Below, piece after piece: positions 15,630 through 25,754 of a stretch of DNA of 64,000 nt. Source of the stretch: Enterovirga aerilata (lineage in GTDB: Bacteria > Pseudomonadota > Alphaproteobacteria > Rhizobiales > Beijerinckiaceae). Each line of letters opens with the position of its first letter. Position 1 is the first letter of the stretch. The notes under the pieces are model-generated. The model searched no databases, was not told the DNA's origin, and was given only the letters and a program-made list of their open reading frames with translations. The DNA lies in contig NZ_JABEPP010000002.1 of NCBI RefSeq assembly GCF_013044135.1, positions 310,001 to 374,000 on the forward strand. The letters are read 5' to 3'. A program made the position numbers and the translations under genes.

Positions 15630-16538
15630 ATGTCACCGGGCGGCCCGGTGAGCTCCGCGGCGGATCGGCCGGGCATGGATCGGGGCGTCGGCGCCCCGTT
15701 CGAGCCACGGCCTTCGCGTGACGTCGCGATGCTTCTCGCCATCATGGCGGCCCTGCGCGATCCCGAGACGGGCTGTCCGTGGGACATCGAGCAGAGCTTC
15801 GAGACGATCGCCCCGTACACGGTCGAGGAAGCCTATGAGGTGGCCGACGCCATCGCCCGCGGCGATCTCGCCGAGCTTCGGGACGAACTCGGCGATCTTC
15901 TGCTCCAGGTCGTTTTTCACGCCCGCATGGCCGAGGAGCGCGGCGCCTTCGACTTCGGCGGGGTCGTGGAGGCCATCACGGCAAAGCTCATCCGCCGCCA
16001 CCCGCACGTGTTCGGCGCTGCGCGCGATCTCGCCCCGGCCGAGGTCAAGCGGCTCTGGGACGAGATCAAGGCTGCGGAGAAGCGGGAGCGAGCCGACCGG
16101 CAAGGCGGCGAGGACGGACCGGCCAGCATTCTCGACGGCGTTCCGGCCGCGATGCCGAGCCTGACCCGGGCCGACAAGCTGACCCGCAGGGCTGCCAGGG
16201 TCGGCTTCGAATGGCCGGACCTGGACGGGGTCACGGCCAAGATCGAGGAAGAGCTGGCCGAGGTCCGGGAGGCAGCTGCGGGTGGCGACAAGGCCGACCT
16301 TGCCGAAGAGGTCGGCGACCTACTCTTCACGGTCGCCAACCTTGCGCGGCACCTCGATATCGATCCCGAGGCGGCCTTGGCTCGGGCGAACCGCAAGTTC
16401 GAGCGCCGGTTCAGGGCGGTCGAACGGGCGCTCGAGGCGGCCGGCCGCACGCCGGAGCAGTCCGACCTCGCCGAGATGGACCGGCTCTGGGAGGAGGCCA
16501 AGGCGGCCGAGCGGGCCGGGGGACCGGAGCCGGGTTAG
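15630..16538 (+). CDS. mazG: Nucleoside triphosphate pyrophosphohydrolase MazG
   Basis: Cleaves pyrophosphate from (d)NTPs, cleaning damaged or surplus nucleotides. The 302-residue protein has two MazG repeats: the first with [10 protein letters not shown] and [12 protein letters not shown], the second with [10 protein letters not shown] and [19 protein letters not shown] at 15630 is chosen because a further-upstream GTG (15597) lies inside the transposon and cannot be native; a start at 15675 is also possible. The transposon ends eight bases before this ATG, so its original promoter and leader have been replaced. Its stop overlaps the convergent hflX stop. Confidence 0.92.
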   Translation: MSPGGPVSSAADRPGMDRGVGAPFEPRPSRDVAMLLAIMAALRDPETGCPWDIEQSFETIAPYTVEEAYEVADAIARGDLAELRDELGDLLLQVVFHARMAEERGAFDFGGVVEAITAKLIRRHPHVFGAARDLAPAEVKRLWDEIKAAEKRERADRQGGEDGPASILDGVPAAMPSLTRADKLTRRAARVGFEWPDLDGVTAKIEEELAEVREAAAGGDKADLAEEVGDLLFTVANLARHLDIDPEAALARANRKFERRFRAVERALEAAGRTPEQSDLAEMDRLWEEAKAAERAGGPEPG

Positions 16539-17938
16539 GTCAGGCGTTCCGCCTGGGGGAACCGCTTCCGGAGCCGAGGCTCCTTCTCGGGTGCGATCCG
16601 GACGGTCAGCTCAGTCCGGCCGCCCTCGCCGTCCAGCCGCTCGATGATCTCGGCCTCCTCGTGCAGCCAGTTCGATGCGCCGCCATCGCTCGGCTCGACA
16701 GCGATGCGGAAACTCGGCCGTCCCTTGGCGATCCTCGCCTCGATTCCGGCGAGGAGTGCGTCGATCCCCTCCCCGGTGACCGCGGAGACGAGCGCCGGCC
16801 GGGTCTCCGGCTCGGCCCGCTCGACGACCGCGGCGAGGCGGTCGCGCTCGTCCGCCGCGAGCAGGTCGGCCTTGTTCCACACCTCGATCACCCGGGCGCG
16901 GTCGTCCGGGTTGATGCCGAGCTGGCGAAGCACGTTCTGGACGTCGGCGGCCTCGGCCTCCGTCTCGCCATGCGAGATGTCGCGGACATGCAGGAGTACG
17001 TCCGCCTCGATGACGTCCTCCAGCGTCGCCCGGAATGCCGCAACCAGCATCGTCGGCAGGTCGGAGATGAATCCCACCGTGTCGGACAGGATTGCCGTCT
17101 CGCCGTGCGGGAGCTTGATGGCCCGGGAGGTCGGATCGAGCGTCGCGAAAAGCAGGTTTTCCGCGAAGACCTCGGCCGAGGTGAGCCGGTTGAAGAGCGT
17201 CGACTTGCCGGCATTGGTGTAGCCGACGAGCGCGACGATCGGATAGGGTACCCGGCGCCGGCTCGCGCGATGGAGCGAGCGGGTCTGCTTCACGGCGTCC
17301 AGGTCCCGCTCGATCCGCCGCATCCTGTCCTGGATGATGCGGCGGTCCGCCTCGATCTGCGTCTCGCCCGGACCGCCGAGGAAGCCGAAGCCGCCGCGTT
17401 GCCGCTCGAGATGGGTCCAGGAGCGGACCAGGCGGCTCTTCTGATACGCGAGATGCGCGTGCTCGACCTGGAGCGCGCCCTCGCGGGTACGCGCGCGCCG
17501 GCCGAAGATCTCGAGGATCAGGCCGGTACGGTCGATGACCTTAGCCCCCCAGGCCTTCTCGAGATTGCGCTGCTGCACCGGGGTGAGCGCGCCGTCCATG
17601 ACGACCAGGTCGACCTCGTCGGCGGCGATCCGGCCTGCGATCTCCTCGACCTTGCCCTTACCGAGCAGGGTCGAGGGACGCGGGGCCGAGACGACCACGA
17701 TGAACTGGCCGACCACGTCGAGATCGATCGCGCGGGCCAGCCCGACCGCCTCGTCGAGTCGCGCCTCCATGGGACGGGGATTGGGCGGCGGGGACTGGAC
17801 GGCCCCTGCCCTCCCGGCACCCGCCACCCTCGCCAGATACGGCCCGATGACGAGCGTCCGGGTTCGAGCGGCGATGTCGCGCTCGGGCTCCGGCCCGCGC
17901 CTAAGACGGTCTTGCTTCGGAGGGCGCGGTTCCGCCAC
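16535..17938 (-). CDS. hflX: GTPase HflX
   Basis: Ribosome-associated GTPase, acting in ribosome splitting and heat-stress recovery in E. coli. 467 residues: an N-terminal HflX nucleotide-binding domain with a GKGKVEEIA segment, a coiled linker, then the G domain with GYTNAGKST (G1), [10 protein letters not shown] (G3) and NKADL (G4). It lies directly downstream of hfq on the same strand, the standard hfq-hflX pair. Confidence 0.95.
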   Translation of the reverse strand: MAEPRPPKQDRLRRGPEPERDIAARTRTLVIGPYLARVAGAGRAGAVQSPPPNPRPMEARLDEAVGLARAIDLDVVGQFIVVVSAPRPSTLLGKGKVEEIAGRIAADEVDLVVMDGALTPVQQRNLEKAWGAKVIDRTGLILEIFGRRARTREGALQVEHAHLAYQKSRLVRSWTHLERQRGGFGFLGGPGETQIEADRRIIQDRMRRIERDLDAVKQTRSLHRASRRRVPYPIVALVGYTNAGKSTLFNRLTSAEVFAENLLFATLDPTSRAIKLPHGETAILSDTVGFISDLPTMLVAAFRATLEDVIEADVLLHVRDISHGETEAEAADVQNVLRQLGINPDDRARVIEVWNKADLLAADERDRLAAVVERAEPETRPALVSAVTGEGIDALLAGIEARIAKGRPSFRIAVEPSDGGASNWLHEEAEIIERLDGEGGRTELTVRIAPEKEPRLRKRFPQAERLT

Positions 17939-17946
17939 TGCTATCC

Positions 17947-18198
17947 TTACGGCTTGGGATCGACCTCGTCCGGCTCGAAGAGCTGGATCGGATGCCCGGG
18001 CATCACGGTCGATATGGCGTGCTTGTAGACGAGCTGCGAGTGCCCGTCGCGCCGCAGCAGCACGCAGAAGCTGTCGAACCAGGTCACGATGCCCTGGAGC
18101 TTGACGCCGTTCACGAGGAAGATGGTGAGTGGGACTTTGTTCTTCCGGACGTGGTTGAGAAAGGTGTCCTGAAGATTTTGGCCGCGTTCGTTCGGCAT
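17947..18198 (-). CDS. hfq: RNA chaperone Hfq
   Basis: Sm-like hexameric protein that pairs small RNAs with mRNAs. 83 residues. The Sm1 motif ([19 protein letters not shown]) and the [10 protein letters not shown] Sm2 motif are intact. The ATG at 18198 gives the conserved N-terminus with NLQDTFLN; a longer reading from 18222 would add non-conserved residues. hflX begins eight bases downstream. Confidence 0.97.
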   Translation of the reverse strand: MPNERGQNLQDTFLNHVRKNKVPLTIFLVNGVKLQGIVTWFDSFCVLLRRDGHSQLVYKHAISTVMPGHPIQLFEPDEVDPKP

Positions 18199-18349
18199 AG
18201 TTGCGCCCGTGTCAGCCCTCACGGCCGGCCATCGCCGGGCTGCCCCTGTTGTCGTTGATCAGGAAGCGCAAAGCCTCCGACCGGCTCCTCATTACACGGA
18301 TTGATACCGCATCGCGCAAGCCCTTTCGCAGGTGCAGCGCGAACGCGAG

Positions 18350-19720
18350 CTATCCTCCGATGCCGAGAAGCTTCAGCTTCCTGTGGAGCGCGGAGCGTTC
18401 CATGCCGATGAACTCGGCCGTGCGCGAAATGTTTCCGCTGAAGCGTGCGATCTGCGCGACGAGGTATTCCCGCTCGAATATCTCGCGCGCCTCCCGCAGC
18501 GGCAGGCTCATCAGGCGCTCGCCCCCCTCCCCGTTCGGCGTCGACGGAACGAGCGTCCCGATCTCGGAGGGCAGCATCTCGGCGGTCACCTCGGCGTCCG
18601 GGTCGCCGGCCGTCAGGATCATCAGCCGCTCCACGTTGTTGCGGAGCTGGCGCACGTTTCCGGGCCAGTCGTGCGACTGGAGGACCGCCATGGCTTCCTC
18701 GCCGATCCGGCGCTTCGGAAGCCCCGTGGTGGACGAGATCTGGTCCTGGAAGAACTCGATCAGCTCCGGCACGTCCTCCCGCCGCTCGGCCAGCGACGGC
18801 ACCCGGATCGGCACGACGCCGAGACGGTGGAACAGATCCTCCCGGAAGGCTCCGCGCTGGATCTCCGCGGGCAGATCGCGGCTCGACGACGAGATGATGC
18901 GCACGTCGACATGGACCCGCGTCGCCCCCCCGACGCGCTGGAAGTTCTGCTCCACGAGGACGCGCAGGATGCGTCCCTGCACCTCCTTCGGCAGGTCGGC
19001 GATCTCGTCCAGGTACAGCGTGCCGCCATGCGCCTCCTCCAGCGCGCCCGTGCGGCGGCCGCGCTCCGCGCCGCCTTCCACGCCGAAGAGCTCGGCCTCC
19101 ATGTTGTCCGGCGTGATCGCGGCCGCGTTGAGCGTCACGAACGGCCCGGACGATCGTCCCGACTGGGCATGGATGGTGCGGGCGACGAGCTCCTTGCCGG
19201 AGCCGGGCGCCCCGGCGATGAGGATCCGCGCGTTCGTCGGCGCGACCTTCTCGATCGCCTGGCGAAGCTGGTTCATCACGACCGAGCGCCCGGCGATCCG
19301 GCTCGCCTGGATCGAGCGCGCCTTGAGGTCCTTGACCTCGCGCTTGAGCCGCCACGCCTCCAGCGCCCGCTCCGCCACGAGGACGAGGCGGTCCGCCTTG
19401 AAGGGCTTTTCGATGAAGTCGTAGGCGCCCGCCTTGATGGCGGAGACGGCCGTCTCGATGTTGCCGTGGCCCGAGATCATCACGATCGGAAGATCGGGAT
19501 GCTCGGCCTTGATCAGGTCGAGAACCTGCAGGCCGTCGAGCCGGCTGCCCTGCAGCCAGATGTCCAGGAAGACGAGATGCGGTCGCCGCGCCTGAATGGC
19601 CGCGAGCGCCTCGTCGGAGGAGCCGGCCTTGCGCGTGCCGTGCCCCTCGTCCTCGAGGATGCCGGCGACCAGGTCACGGATGTCCGCCTCGTCGTCGACG
19701 ACCAGGATGTCCGTGCTCAT
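18350..19720 (-). CDS. ntrX: Response regulator NtrX
   Basis: NtrC-family regulator paired with NtrY, affecting nitrogen, redox and cell-envelope responses in alphaproteobacteria. 456 residues: REC domain with phospho-acceptor D53 (LVFLDIWL), AAA+ domain with Walker A GAPGSGKE at 170-177 and LYLDEIADLP, and a C-terminal Fis-type HTH (ISRTAEFIGMERSALHRKLK). The sigma-54 contact loop GAFTGA is absent; the equivalent stretch reads GVEGGAERGRRTGALE, as known for alphaproteobacterial NtrX. Its ATG overlaps the ntrY stop. Confidence 0.93.
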   Translation of the reverse strand: MSTDILVVDDEADIRDLVAGILEDEGHGTRKAGSSDEALAAIQARRPHLVFLDIWLQGSRLDGLQVLDLIKAEHPDLPIVMISGHGNIETAVSAIKAGAYDFIEKPFKADRLVLVAERALEAWRLKREVKDLKARSIQASRIAGRSVVMNQLRQAIEKVAPTNARILIAGAPGSGKELVARTIHAQSGRSSGPFVTLNAAAITPDNMEAELFGVEGGAERGRRTGALEEAHGGTLYLDEIADLPKEVQGRILRVLVEQNFQRVGGATRVHVDVRIISSSSRDLPAEIQRGAFREDLFHRLGVVPIRVPSLAERREDVPELIEFFQDQISSTTGLPKRRIGEEAMAVLQSHDWPGNVRQLRNNVERLMILTAGDPDAEVTAEMLPSEIGTLVPSTPNGEGGERLMSLPLREAREIFEREYLVAQIARFSGNISRTAEFIGMERSALHRKLKLLGIGG

Positions 19721-21951
19721 GCAGGCACCCGCTGCGTTTCGGAAGCCGCCGATGGCCCCGGCTCCGCCTCCAGGTTCTGCGGGAAACGCATGCGGACGAG
19801 GCTGCCGCGGCCTGCCGGATTGTCGAGGAGCTCGATCCGGCCCCCATGGTCCTCGAGGATCTTGCCCACGATCGCGAGGCCGAGACCCGTCCCCCCTTCG
19901 CGGGTGGTCATGTAGGGCTCGAGCAGGCGCTGGCGCCCCTCGACCGGGAAGCCCTTCCCCGTGTCGCTCACGTCGATGATCACGTCTCCGCCCTCAGCCC
20001 TGACCGCGACCCGTATCTCGGCCTTGCCCCGCTCGCTCTCGGGGACGGCCGCGATCGCCTCCGTCGCGTTCTTGATGATGTTCGTCACCGCCTGCGACAG
20101 GAGCCTTCGATCGAACCTCGCGGCGATCGGGGCTTCCGGCACATCGTCTACAATGCTGATCTCCGGATTTGCGATCCGCATCATGAAGACGATCTGGCGG
20201 ACCGTATCCACGATGTCCTCGGCACCGATCGCCGGTTTCGGCATTCGCGCGAAGGACGAGAACTCGTCCACCATTCGCTTGATGTCATCGACCTGGCGCA
20301 CGATCGTGTTCGTGCATTGGTCGAATACCTCCCGGTCCGTCGTGATCAGCTTCCCGTATTTGCGGCGGATCCGCTCGGCAGAAAGCTGGATCGGCGTGAG
20401 CGGGTTCTTGATCTCATGCGCGATGCGCCGGGCGACGTCGGCCCAGGCCGAGCTGCGCTGAGCCGTGACCAGATCCGTGATGTCGTCGAGCGTCACGATG
20501 AAGCCTTTGTCCTCCCCGCGGGCCTGCTCGCTCGTGACCCGGATGTTCAGCGTGCGCTCCCTCCCCATGCGGGAGATCGGGATCTGCTGCTGGGCGAGCC
20601 GCAGCCGCCCGAGCTTCGCCTCCTCGATCAATTGGGCGATTTCGGGGAGCACGGAGACGATGGGCTGGCCGAGGAGATCCTGGCGGTTGGCGTCGAGAAG
20701 CGCTTCGGCAGGGGGATTCACGATCGTGATGAGGCCGTGCGCGTCGATGCCGATGACACCGGCCGAGACCCCGGACAGCACGGCCTCCATGAAGCGGCGG
20801 CGCCGATCGATCAGGTCGCTCGCCGCGGTCAGCCCGTCGTGCTGGCGGCGCAGCTCGGAGGTCATCTTGTTGAAGGTCTCGCCGAGATGCGCGAGGTCGC
20901 CTTCGTTGCGGCGGACCGGCACCTGCACGTAGAAATTTCCGGTCGCGACCTGATCGGTCGCGTGAATGAGCCGCCGGATCGGGGCGACGAGACGATTCGC
21001 GAAGTTCAGCCCGAACCAGACGGCTGAGAGCAGGACGATCAGGGCGATGAGCCCGAACATGGACGCGAAGGCGACCTGGATGCCCAGCCGCTTCTCCTCG
21101 AGCGCCTGGTAGTAGGCGACGCCGGCTTCGGCCACGGGCGGGAACTCGGTCGCGCGGGGATCCACGGGCCGGGTGACGAACAGAACTGCCCCCTCATGCG
21201 CTGTCAGCCGGAGCACCGCGCTGAACAGGTTGCCGACCCGAGGCACGATGCAGATGGCCTCGTTCTCGTTCGCGCTCGCGAGGTCCTCCGCCGACGGGCC
21301 CTTCACGCCCGGTATCGTCCGTATGTCCACGCGCTCCAGGATGGTGCCGTCAGGTTTCACCAGCATTGCGACCGGAAAGCCGAGAAAGGTCGCGCGGGAC
21401 GTCAGGAAGTCGCGGAAGAGCTTCCGGTCGGCGTCGTACAGCACCCGTGCGCGATTGAGATCGGCGGCCATGAGCTGCGTCTCACGCGCCAGGGTCCGGC
21501 ACTGATCGTCGCGATAGGCCTGCGCGATCTCGACCGTGTTCGACATGAGCGCCTTGATCGAGCCGGTGAACCAGGGGTCCAGTCCGCGCTCGAGGATGGC
21601 GCTTGCGACGATCGCGACCAGAATCGCAGGGGCGGCCGCCACGAGGCTGAAGAGCGCCACGACGCGGACATGAAGCCCCGCGGCCGCCGCTCCCTCGCGC
21701 CGGGCGCGGACGATGGTCCAGCCCTCCCAGGCAACCACGCCGACCAGGACGAGAACCAGCAGGACATTGATGGCGAGCACCCAGACGACCACGTCGTGGG
21801 TCGGCAGGACCGGCGTCATGCCCGCCAGGACAAGGAAGGTGACGAGCCCCGAGCAGAGCGCCGCCCCGACCATGAACGCGCCGATCCAGCCCGGCCCGCG
21901 CGACGTGCGGCGCGCCGGCCTCGCCGCGGGCATGGGCTCAGCCGCCTGCAT
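19717..21951 (-). CDS. ntrY: Sensor histidine kinase NtrY
   Basis: Membrane sensor kinase of 744 residues. N-terminal TM helices lie around 30-110, an extracytoplasmic domain follows, then another TM near 290-310, a HAMP domain, a PAS domain with GVIGIDAHGLI, and the kinase core with [13 protein letters not shown] (phospho-His H-box), and N and G boxes near DTGKGFPV and GGTGLGLAI. It phosphorylates NtrX. The gene sits 128 bases downstream of ntrC, in the usual ntrBC-ntrYX order. Confidence 0.94.
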   Translation of the reverse strand: MQAAEPMPAARPARRTSRGPGWIGAFMVGAALCSGLVTFLVLAGMTPVLPTHDVVVWVLAINVLLVLVLVGVVAWEGWTIVRARREGAAAAGLHVRVVALFSLVAAAPAILVAIVASAILERGLDPWFTGSIKALMSNTVEIAQAYRDDQCRTLARETQLMAADLNRARVLYDADRKLFRDFLTSRATFLGFPVAMLVKPDGTILERVDIRTIPGVKGPSAEDLASANENEAICIVPRVGNLFSAVLRLTAHEGAVLFVTRPVDPRATEFPPVAEAGVAYYQALEEKRLGIQVAFASMFGLIALIVLLSAVWFGLNFANRLVAPIRRLIHATDQVATGNFYVQVPVRRNEGDLAHLGETFNKMTSELRRQHDGLTAASDLIDRRRRFMEAVLSGVSAGVIGIDAHGLITIVNPPAEALLDANRQDLLGQPIVSVLPEIAQLIEEAKLGRLRLAQQQIPISRMGRERTLNIRVTSEQARGEDKGFIVTLDDITDLVTAQRSSAWADVARRIAHEIKNPLTPIQLSAERIRRKYGKLITTDREVFDQCTNTIVRQVDDIKRMVDEFSSFARMPKPAIGAEDIVDTVRQIVFMMRIANPEISIVDDVPEAPIAARFDRRLLSQAVTNIIKNATEAIAAVPESERGKAEIRVAVRAEGGDVIIDVSDTGKGFPVEGRQRLLEPYMTTREGGTGLGLAIVGKILEDHGGRIELLDNPAGRGSLVRMRFPQNLEAEPGPSAASETQRVPA

Positions 21952-22079
21952 GACAGGCCCCGCGGGCGCTCCCGGCCCGCGGGAATGCCCGCGGAGCCGG
22001 AGCGAGGTGATGCATTACGGCCACAGCCGCGGATTAGAGCCGAAGTGCTCCGAAGTCCAGGCGAGCGGCCGGCGACCCG

Positions 22080-23531
22080 TCAGCGCGACGAGCGGATCAC
22101 CTGAAGGTCCAGGTCGCGCACCTTCTTGCGCAGCGTGTTCCGGTTGACGCCCAGGAGCTCGGCCGCGCGGATCTGATTGCCGCGCGTCGCCGCGAGCGCC
22201 GCCCCGATCAGCGGACCTTCGACCTCGCGCAGGATGCGGTGGTAGAGCCCGGGCGGGGGCAACGTGTTCTGGTACTTCTTGAAATACACCCCGAGATGGC
22301 GCTCCACCGCCATGGAAAGCGTCTCGCCTTCGACGGGCGCCGTCAACTCGGAGCCACCACTCGCGACCTGCGGCGAGCTGTCGAGCTCCGCATCCAGGAT
22401 CGGGCCGGTGATCGTATCCTGCGGATAGAGGGCGGCAAGCCGCCGCACCAGGTTCTCCAGCTCGCGGATGTTCCCCGGCCAGCGATACCGCTTCATGCGG
22501 TCGAGCGCGTCGGAATCGATCTGCTTGCGGGGCAGGCCCTCCTTCTCGACCAGGTTCACGAAGTGGCGAACGAGGTCCGGGATGTCCTCGCTGCGCTCCC
22601 GCAGCGGCGGCAGCCGCAGGGGCACGACGTTCAGGCGGAAGAACAGATCCTCGCGGAACTGACCCGACTGGATGGACTGACGGAGATCCTTGTTCGTCGC
22701 CGCGACGATGCGGACATTGGTCTTGATCGGCACGCGCCCGCCGACGGTGGTGTACTCGCCCTGCTGCAGGACGCGCAGGAGGCGGGTCTGCGCCTCCATC
22801 GGCATGTCGCCGATCTCGTCGAGGAAGAGCGTGCCGCCCTCCGCCTGCTCGAAGCGCCCCGAGCTGCGGGTCAGGGCGCCCGTGAAGGCGCCCTTTTCGT
22901 GCCCGAAGAGCTCCGATTCGATGAGGTCGCGCGGGATCGCGGCCATGTTCACCGCGACGAAAGGCCCCTTCCGCCGCTTGCCGTAATCGTGGAGCGCGCG
23001 CGCCACGAGCTCTTTGCCGGTGCCCGATTCGCCCGAGATCATGACCGTGAGGTCGGTCGGCATCAGCCGTGCGAGCGCGCGGTAGATCTCCTGCATGGCC
23101 GGCGACCTGCCGACGAGCGGGATCTCCTCCTGCTCCGCCGCCAACCCGGCCTGGCCGGGATTGCGCGGCCGCGACAGCGCCCGGCCGACGATCGCGACGA
23201 GCTCCTTCAGGTCGAAGGGCTTGGGCAGGTACTCGTATGCTCCGCGCTCGGAGGCGCGGATCGCGGTCATGAACGTGTTTTGCGCGCTCATGACGATGAT
23301 GGGCAGTTCCGGCCGCACCTTCTTGATGCGGGGAAGGAGATCGAAGGCGTTCTCGTCCGGCATCACGACGTCCGTGATGATGAGATCGCCCTCCCCTTGT
23401 GCGGCCCAACGCCAGAGCGTCGCCGCATGCCCGGTCGAGCGGACGTCGTAGCCGGCGCGGGAAAGCGCCTGGTTCAGCACCGTCCTGATCGCCGAATCGT
23501 CGTCGGCCAGCAAAATTTGTCCGCTCGGCAT
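22080..23531 (-). CDS. ntrC: Nitrogen regulation response regulator NtrC
   Basis: Sigma-54-dependent activator of nitrogen-assimilation genes. 483 residues: REC domain with D54 (IITDVVMP), AAA+ domain with Walker A GESGTGKE, intact GAFTGA and [10 protein letters not shown], and a C-terminal Fis HTH ([17 protein letters not shown]). The intact GAFTGA contrasts with NtrX next door. It follows ntrB after nine bases. Confidence 0.97.
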   Translation of the reverse strand: MPSGQILLADDDSAIRTVLNQALSRAGYDVRSTGHAATLWRWAAQGEGDLIITDVVMPDENAFDLLPRIKKVRPELPIIVMSAQNTFMTAIRASERGAYEYLPKPFDLKELVAIVGRALSRPRNPGQAGLAAEQEEIPLVGRSPAMQEIYRALARLMPTDLTVMISGESGTGKELVARALHDYGKRRKGPFVAVNMAAIPRDLIESELFGHEKGAFTGALTRSSGRFEQAEGGTLFLDEIGDMPMEAQTRLLRVLQQGEYTTVGGRVPIKTNVRIVAATNKDLRQSIQSGQFREDLFFRLNVVPLRLPPLRERSEDIPDLVRHFVNLVEKEGLPRKQIDSDALDRMKRYRWPGNIRELENLVRRLAALYPQDTITGPILDAELDSSPQVASGGSELTAPVEGETLSMAVERHLGVYFKKYQNTLPPPGLYHRILREVEGPLIGAALAATRGNQIRAAELLGVNRNTLRKKVRDLDLQVIRSSR

Positions 23532-23540
23532 CCGTCAGCC

Positions 23541-24638
23541 TCAAACCTCTGAGCCGCGCCCGTCGCGGGCGCTGTACATGGGCAGGAGGACCCGGAAGGT
23601 CGTCCGCCGCGGGGCGGGATCGCACTCGACCACGCCGCCATGCGCGCCCACGATCTTGGCGACCAAGGCAAGCCCCAGGCCACTTCCCTGCGCCTTGGTC
23701 GTGACGAACGGATCGAATAGGTGGGGCAGAAGGTCCGCCGGGACCCCCGGGCCGTTGTCGCTGACGCCCACCTCGATGGGCAGCGCGACGCGGCCCCGGG
23801 CGCCCGGCATCTGCAGCCGCACCCCGGCCCGGAAGGCGGTCGCGAGCACGATCTCCCCGTCCACCGCATCCACGCCGACCGCTTCCGCGGCGTTCTTCAC
23901 GAGATTGAGGAACACCTGCACGAGCTGGTCGCGATTGCCGTGGACCGGCGGCAGCGAAGGATCGTACGCCTCCACGAAGCGGATGTGGCGGGCGAAGCCG
24001 GACTGCGCGAGGCGCCGGACATGGTCGAGCACGCCGTGCACGTTCACCGGGCCGCGCTCGACCGGGCGCTCGTCCCCGAACAGCTCCATGCGCTCGACGA
24101 GGCTCACGATCCGGTCCGCCTCGTCGCAGATGAGCCGGGTCAGCATGCGGTCGTTCTCGTCGACCGACTGCTCCAGGAGCTGCGCCGCCCCGCGAATCCC
24201 CGAGAGCGGGTTCTTGATCTCGTGGGCCAGCATGGAGCCCAGCGCCGTGAGCGACCGCGCCGCACCCCGGTGGGTGAGCTGCCGGTCCATCTTGTCGGCG
24301 ATGGTCCGCTCCTGGAACATCAGCACGACGGCTCCATCCTCGCCGAGCGGCGTGGCGAAGACGTCGACCGTGCGCTCCGCGATCGAGCGTGGGTTCGGCA
24401 GGTCGACCCTGTGCTCGCTCACCCCGGCCCCGCGGCGGCGCACCTCGTCAACCAGGGCGATCGTCGGGGAGCCGAACGGGACGACGTCCTCCAGCCTCTG
24501 CCGCCGCAGTACGCGGATCGACAGTTCGAAGAACGTCTCGGCCGCGTGGTTCGCATCGAGAATCTCGCCCTGGGGCCCGATCGTGAGCACCGGCAGCGGC
24601 AGCGCGTTGACGACAAGATCGCTCGAGACCGCACTCAT
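23541..24638 (-). CDS. ntrB: Nitrogen regulation histidine kinase NtrB
   Basis: Cytoplasmic kinase/phosphatase that controls NtrC in response to PII. 365 residues from the ATG at 24638: PAS domain ([20 protein letters not shown]), H-box [11 protein letters not shown], then ATPase boxes VSDNGPGVP and GSGLGLALV. The longer open frame upstream overlaps dusB and is Arg-rich shadow sequence. The ATG overlaps the dusB stop, so the nifR3-ntrB-ntrC unit is coupled. Confidence 0.96.
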   Translation of the reverse strand: MSAVSSDLVVNALPLPVLTIGPQGEILDANHAAETFFELSIRVLRRQRLEDVVPFGSPTIALVDEVRRRGAGVSEHRVDLPNPRSIAERTVDVFATPLGEDGAVVLMFQERTIADKMDRQLTHRGAARSLTALGSMLAHEIKNPLSGIRGAAQLLEQSVDENDRMLTRLICDEADRIVSLVERMELFGDERPVERGPVNVHGVLDHVRRLAQSGFARHIRFVEAYDPSLPPVHGNRDQLVQVFLNLVKNAAEAVGVDAVDGEIVLATAFRAGVRLQMPGARGRVALPIEVGVSDNGPGVPADLLPHLFDPFVTTKAQGSGLGLALVAKIVGAHGGVVECDPAPRRTTFRVLLPMYSARDGRGSEV

Positions 24639-25651
24639 GCCGCGAGCCTCGCCGGTTCCGCATAGAGCCGGCGCAGGAGGCAGGCGACGAGCCCCGGCTC
24701 GGTCGTGGTCAGCAGCGTACGGCGATCGGTCTCCGCCAGCCCGAACCCCGCCTCGGTCGCCCGGTCCGCATAGGCGGCGAGATGCTTGCGTGCATGCCTG
24801 ACGCCCATCTCGGTGCCGTAGAGGGTCAGCATGGCCTCGTAGTGCTCGAGTGCGACGCCGGCGCGCTCGGCCCAGCTCGGGGGCGCAAAGGGCCGGCCGG
24901 CCAGCGCGGCTGCGACCTCGCCGACGATCCAGGGCTGCCCCACCGCCGCCCGGCCGATCATCACGGCTGCGGCTCCGGAGCGGGCGAGGCAGGCACGGGC
25001 CGTCTCCGCGCAGACGACGTCGCCGTTGGCGATGACCGGGAGCGCCAGAGCGGCGGCGACCTCGCCGATCGCGTCCCAATCCGCCCGGCCCGAATAGAAT
25101 TGTTGCCGCGTCCGGCCGTGGACGGTGACGGCCTGCGCTCCTGCCGCGGCAGCCGCCGACGCCAGGACGACGGCATTGCGGCTCGCATCGTCCCAGCCGA
25201 GCCGCATCTTCACGGTGACCGGAACGGACACGGCGGCGACCACGGTTTCCACGATGGCGAGCGCCAGGTCCGGCTCCCGCATCAGGGCCGAGCCGCAAAG
25301 TCCGCCGGTGACCTTCTTGGCAGGGCAGCCGAAATTGATATCGATGATCTCGGCCCCGCTCGCCTCCGCGAGCCGGGCGGCCGCGCCCATGGCGCGCGGG
25401 TTGCGCCCGACGAGCTGGACCACATGCGGCTGGATCCCCTGCCCTTCCGAGCGCAGCCGCGCTTCGTCGGCCCGAGCGACATAGGCGGCTGCGGCCACCA
25501 TCTCCGTGACGACGAGCCCGGCTCCGAACCGGGCGGCGATCCGGCGGAACGCGACATCGCTGATGCCCGACATGGGCGCGAGCACCGCCCGCCCCCGCAT
25601 CGGCACGGGGCCGATCCGGAGCTCGCTGCCTAAAAACTGTTCAGAAGCCAT
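24635..25651 (-). CDS. dusB: tRNA-dihydrouridine synthase DusB (NifR3)
   Basis: FMN-dependent enzyme reducing uridine to dihydrouridine in tRNA. 338 residues, with the TIM-barrel opening [13 protein letters not shown], catalytic Cys in NFGCPAKKV, and the FMN phosphate-binding GDV and GRAA strands. ATG at 25651 is preferred to a TTG at 25672. First gene of the ntr operon, as nifR3 is in Rhizobium and Rhodobacter, and divergent from ispDF. Confidence 0.95.
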   Translation of the reverse strand: MASEQFLGSELRIGPVPMRGRAVLAPMSGISDVAFRRIAARFGAGLVVTEMVAAAAYVARADEARLRSEGQGIQPHVVQLVGRNPRAMGAAARLAEASGAEIIDINFGCPAKKVTGGLCGSALMREPDLALAIVETVVAAVSVPVTVKMRLGWDDASRNAVVLASAAAAAGAQAVTVHGRTRQQFYSGRADWDAIGEVAAALALPVIANGDVVCAETARACLARSGAAAVMIGRAAVGQPWIVGEVAAALAGRPFAPPSWAERAGVALEHYEAMLTLYGTEMGVRHARKHLAAYADRATEAGFGLAETDRRTLLTTTEPGLVACLLRRLYAEPARLAA

Positions 25652-25699
25652 GGCTGCCTGACGAATAACCAATCCGGGCGTCAGCGCAATGGGTCATCT

Positions 25700-25727
25700 T
25701 TGCACTGCAGCGCGGATTGCCTATCAG
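25700..25727 (+). promoter_or_regulatory. Candidate promoter for ispDF
   Basis: TTGCAC (25700-25705) and TATCAG (25722-25727) are separated by 16 bases in the divergent dusB-ispDF gap, 27 bases upstream of the ispDF ATG. Both hexamers share four of six bases or more with the sigma-70 consensus. Confidence 0.35.
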
Positions 25728-25754
25728 GTCGCCCTTGTTCCGGGCCGAGGGGTG

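Noticed and set aside
24639-25298. Longer NtrB start
   Set aside because: The extra N-terminus is Arg/Gly-rich and antisense-free shadow of dusB, and the PAS domain starts right after the 24638 ATG.
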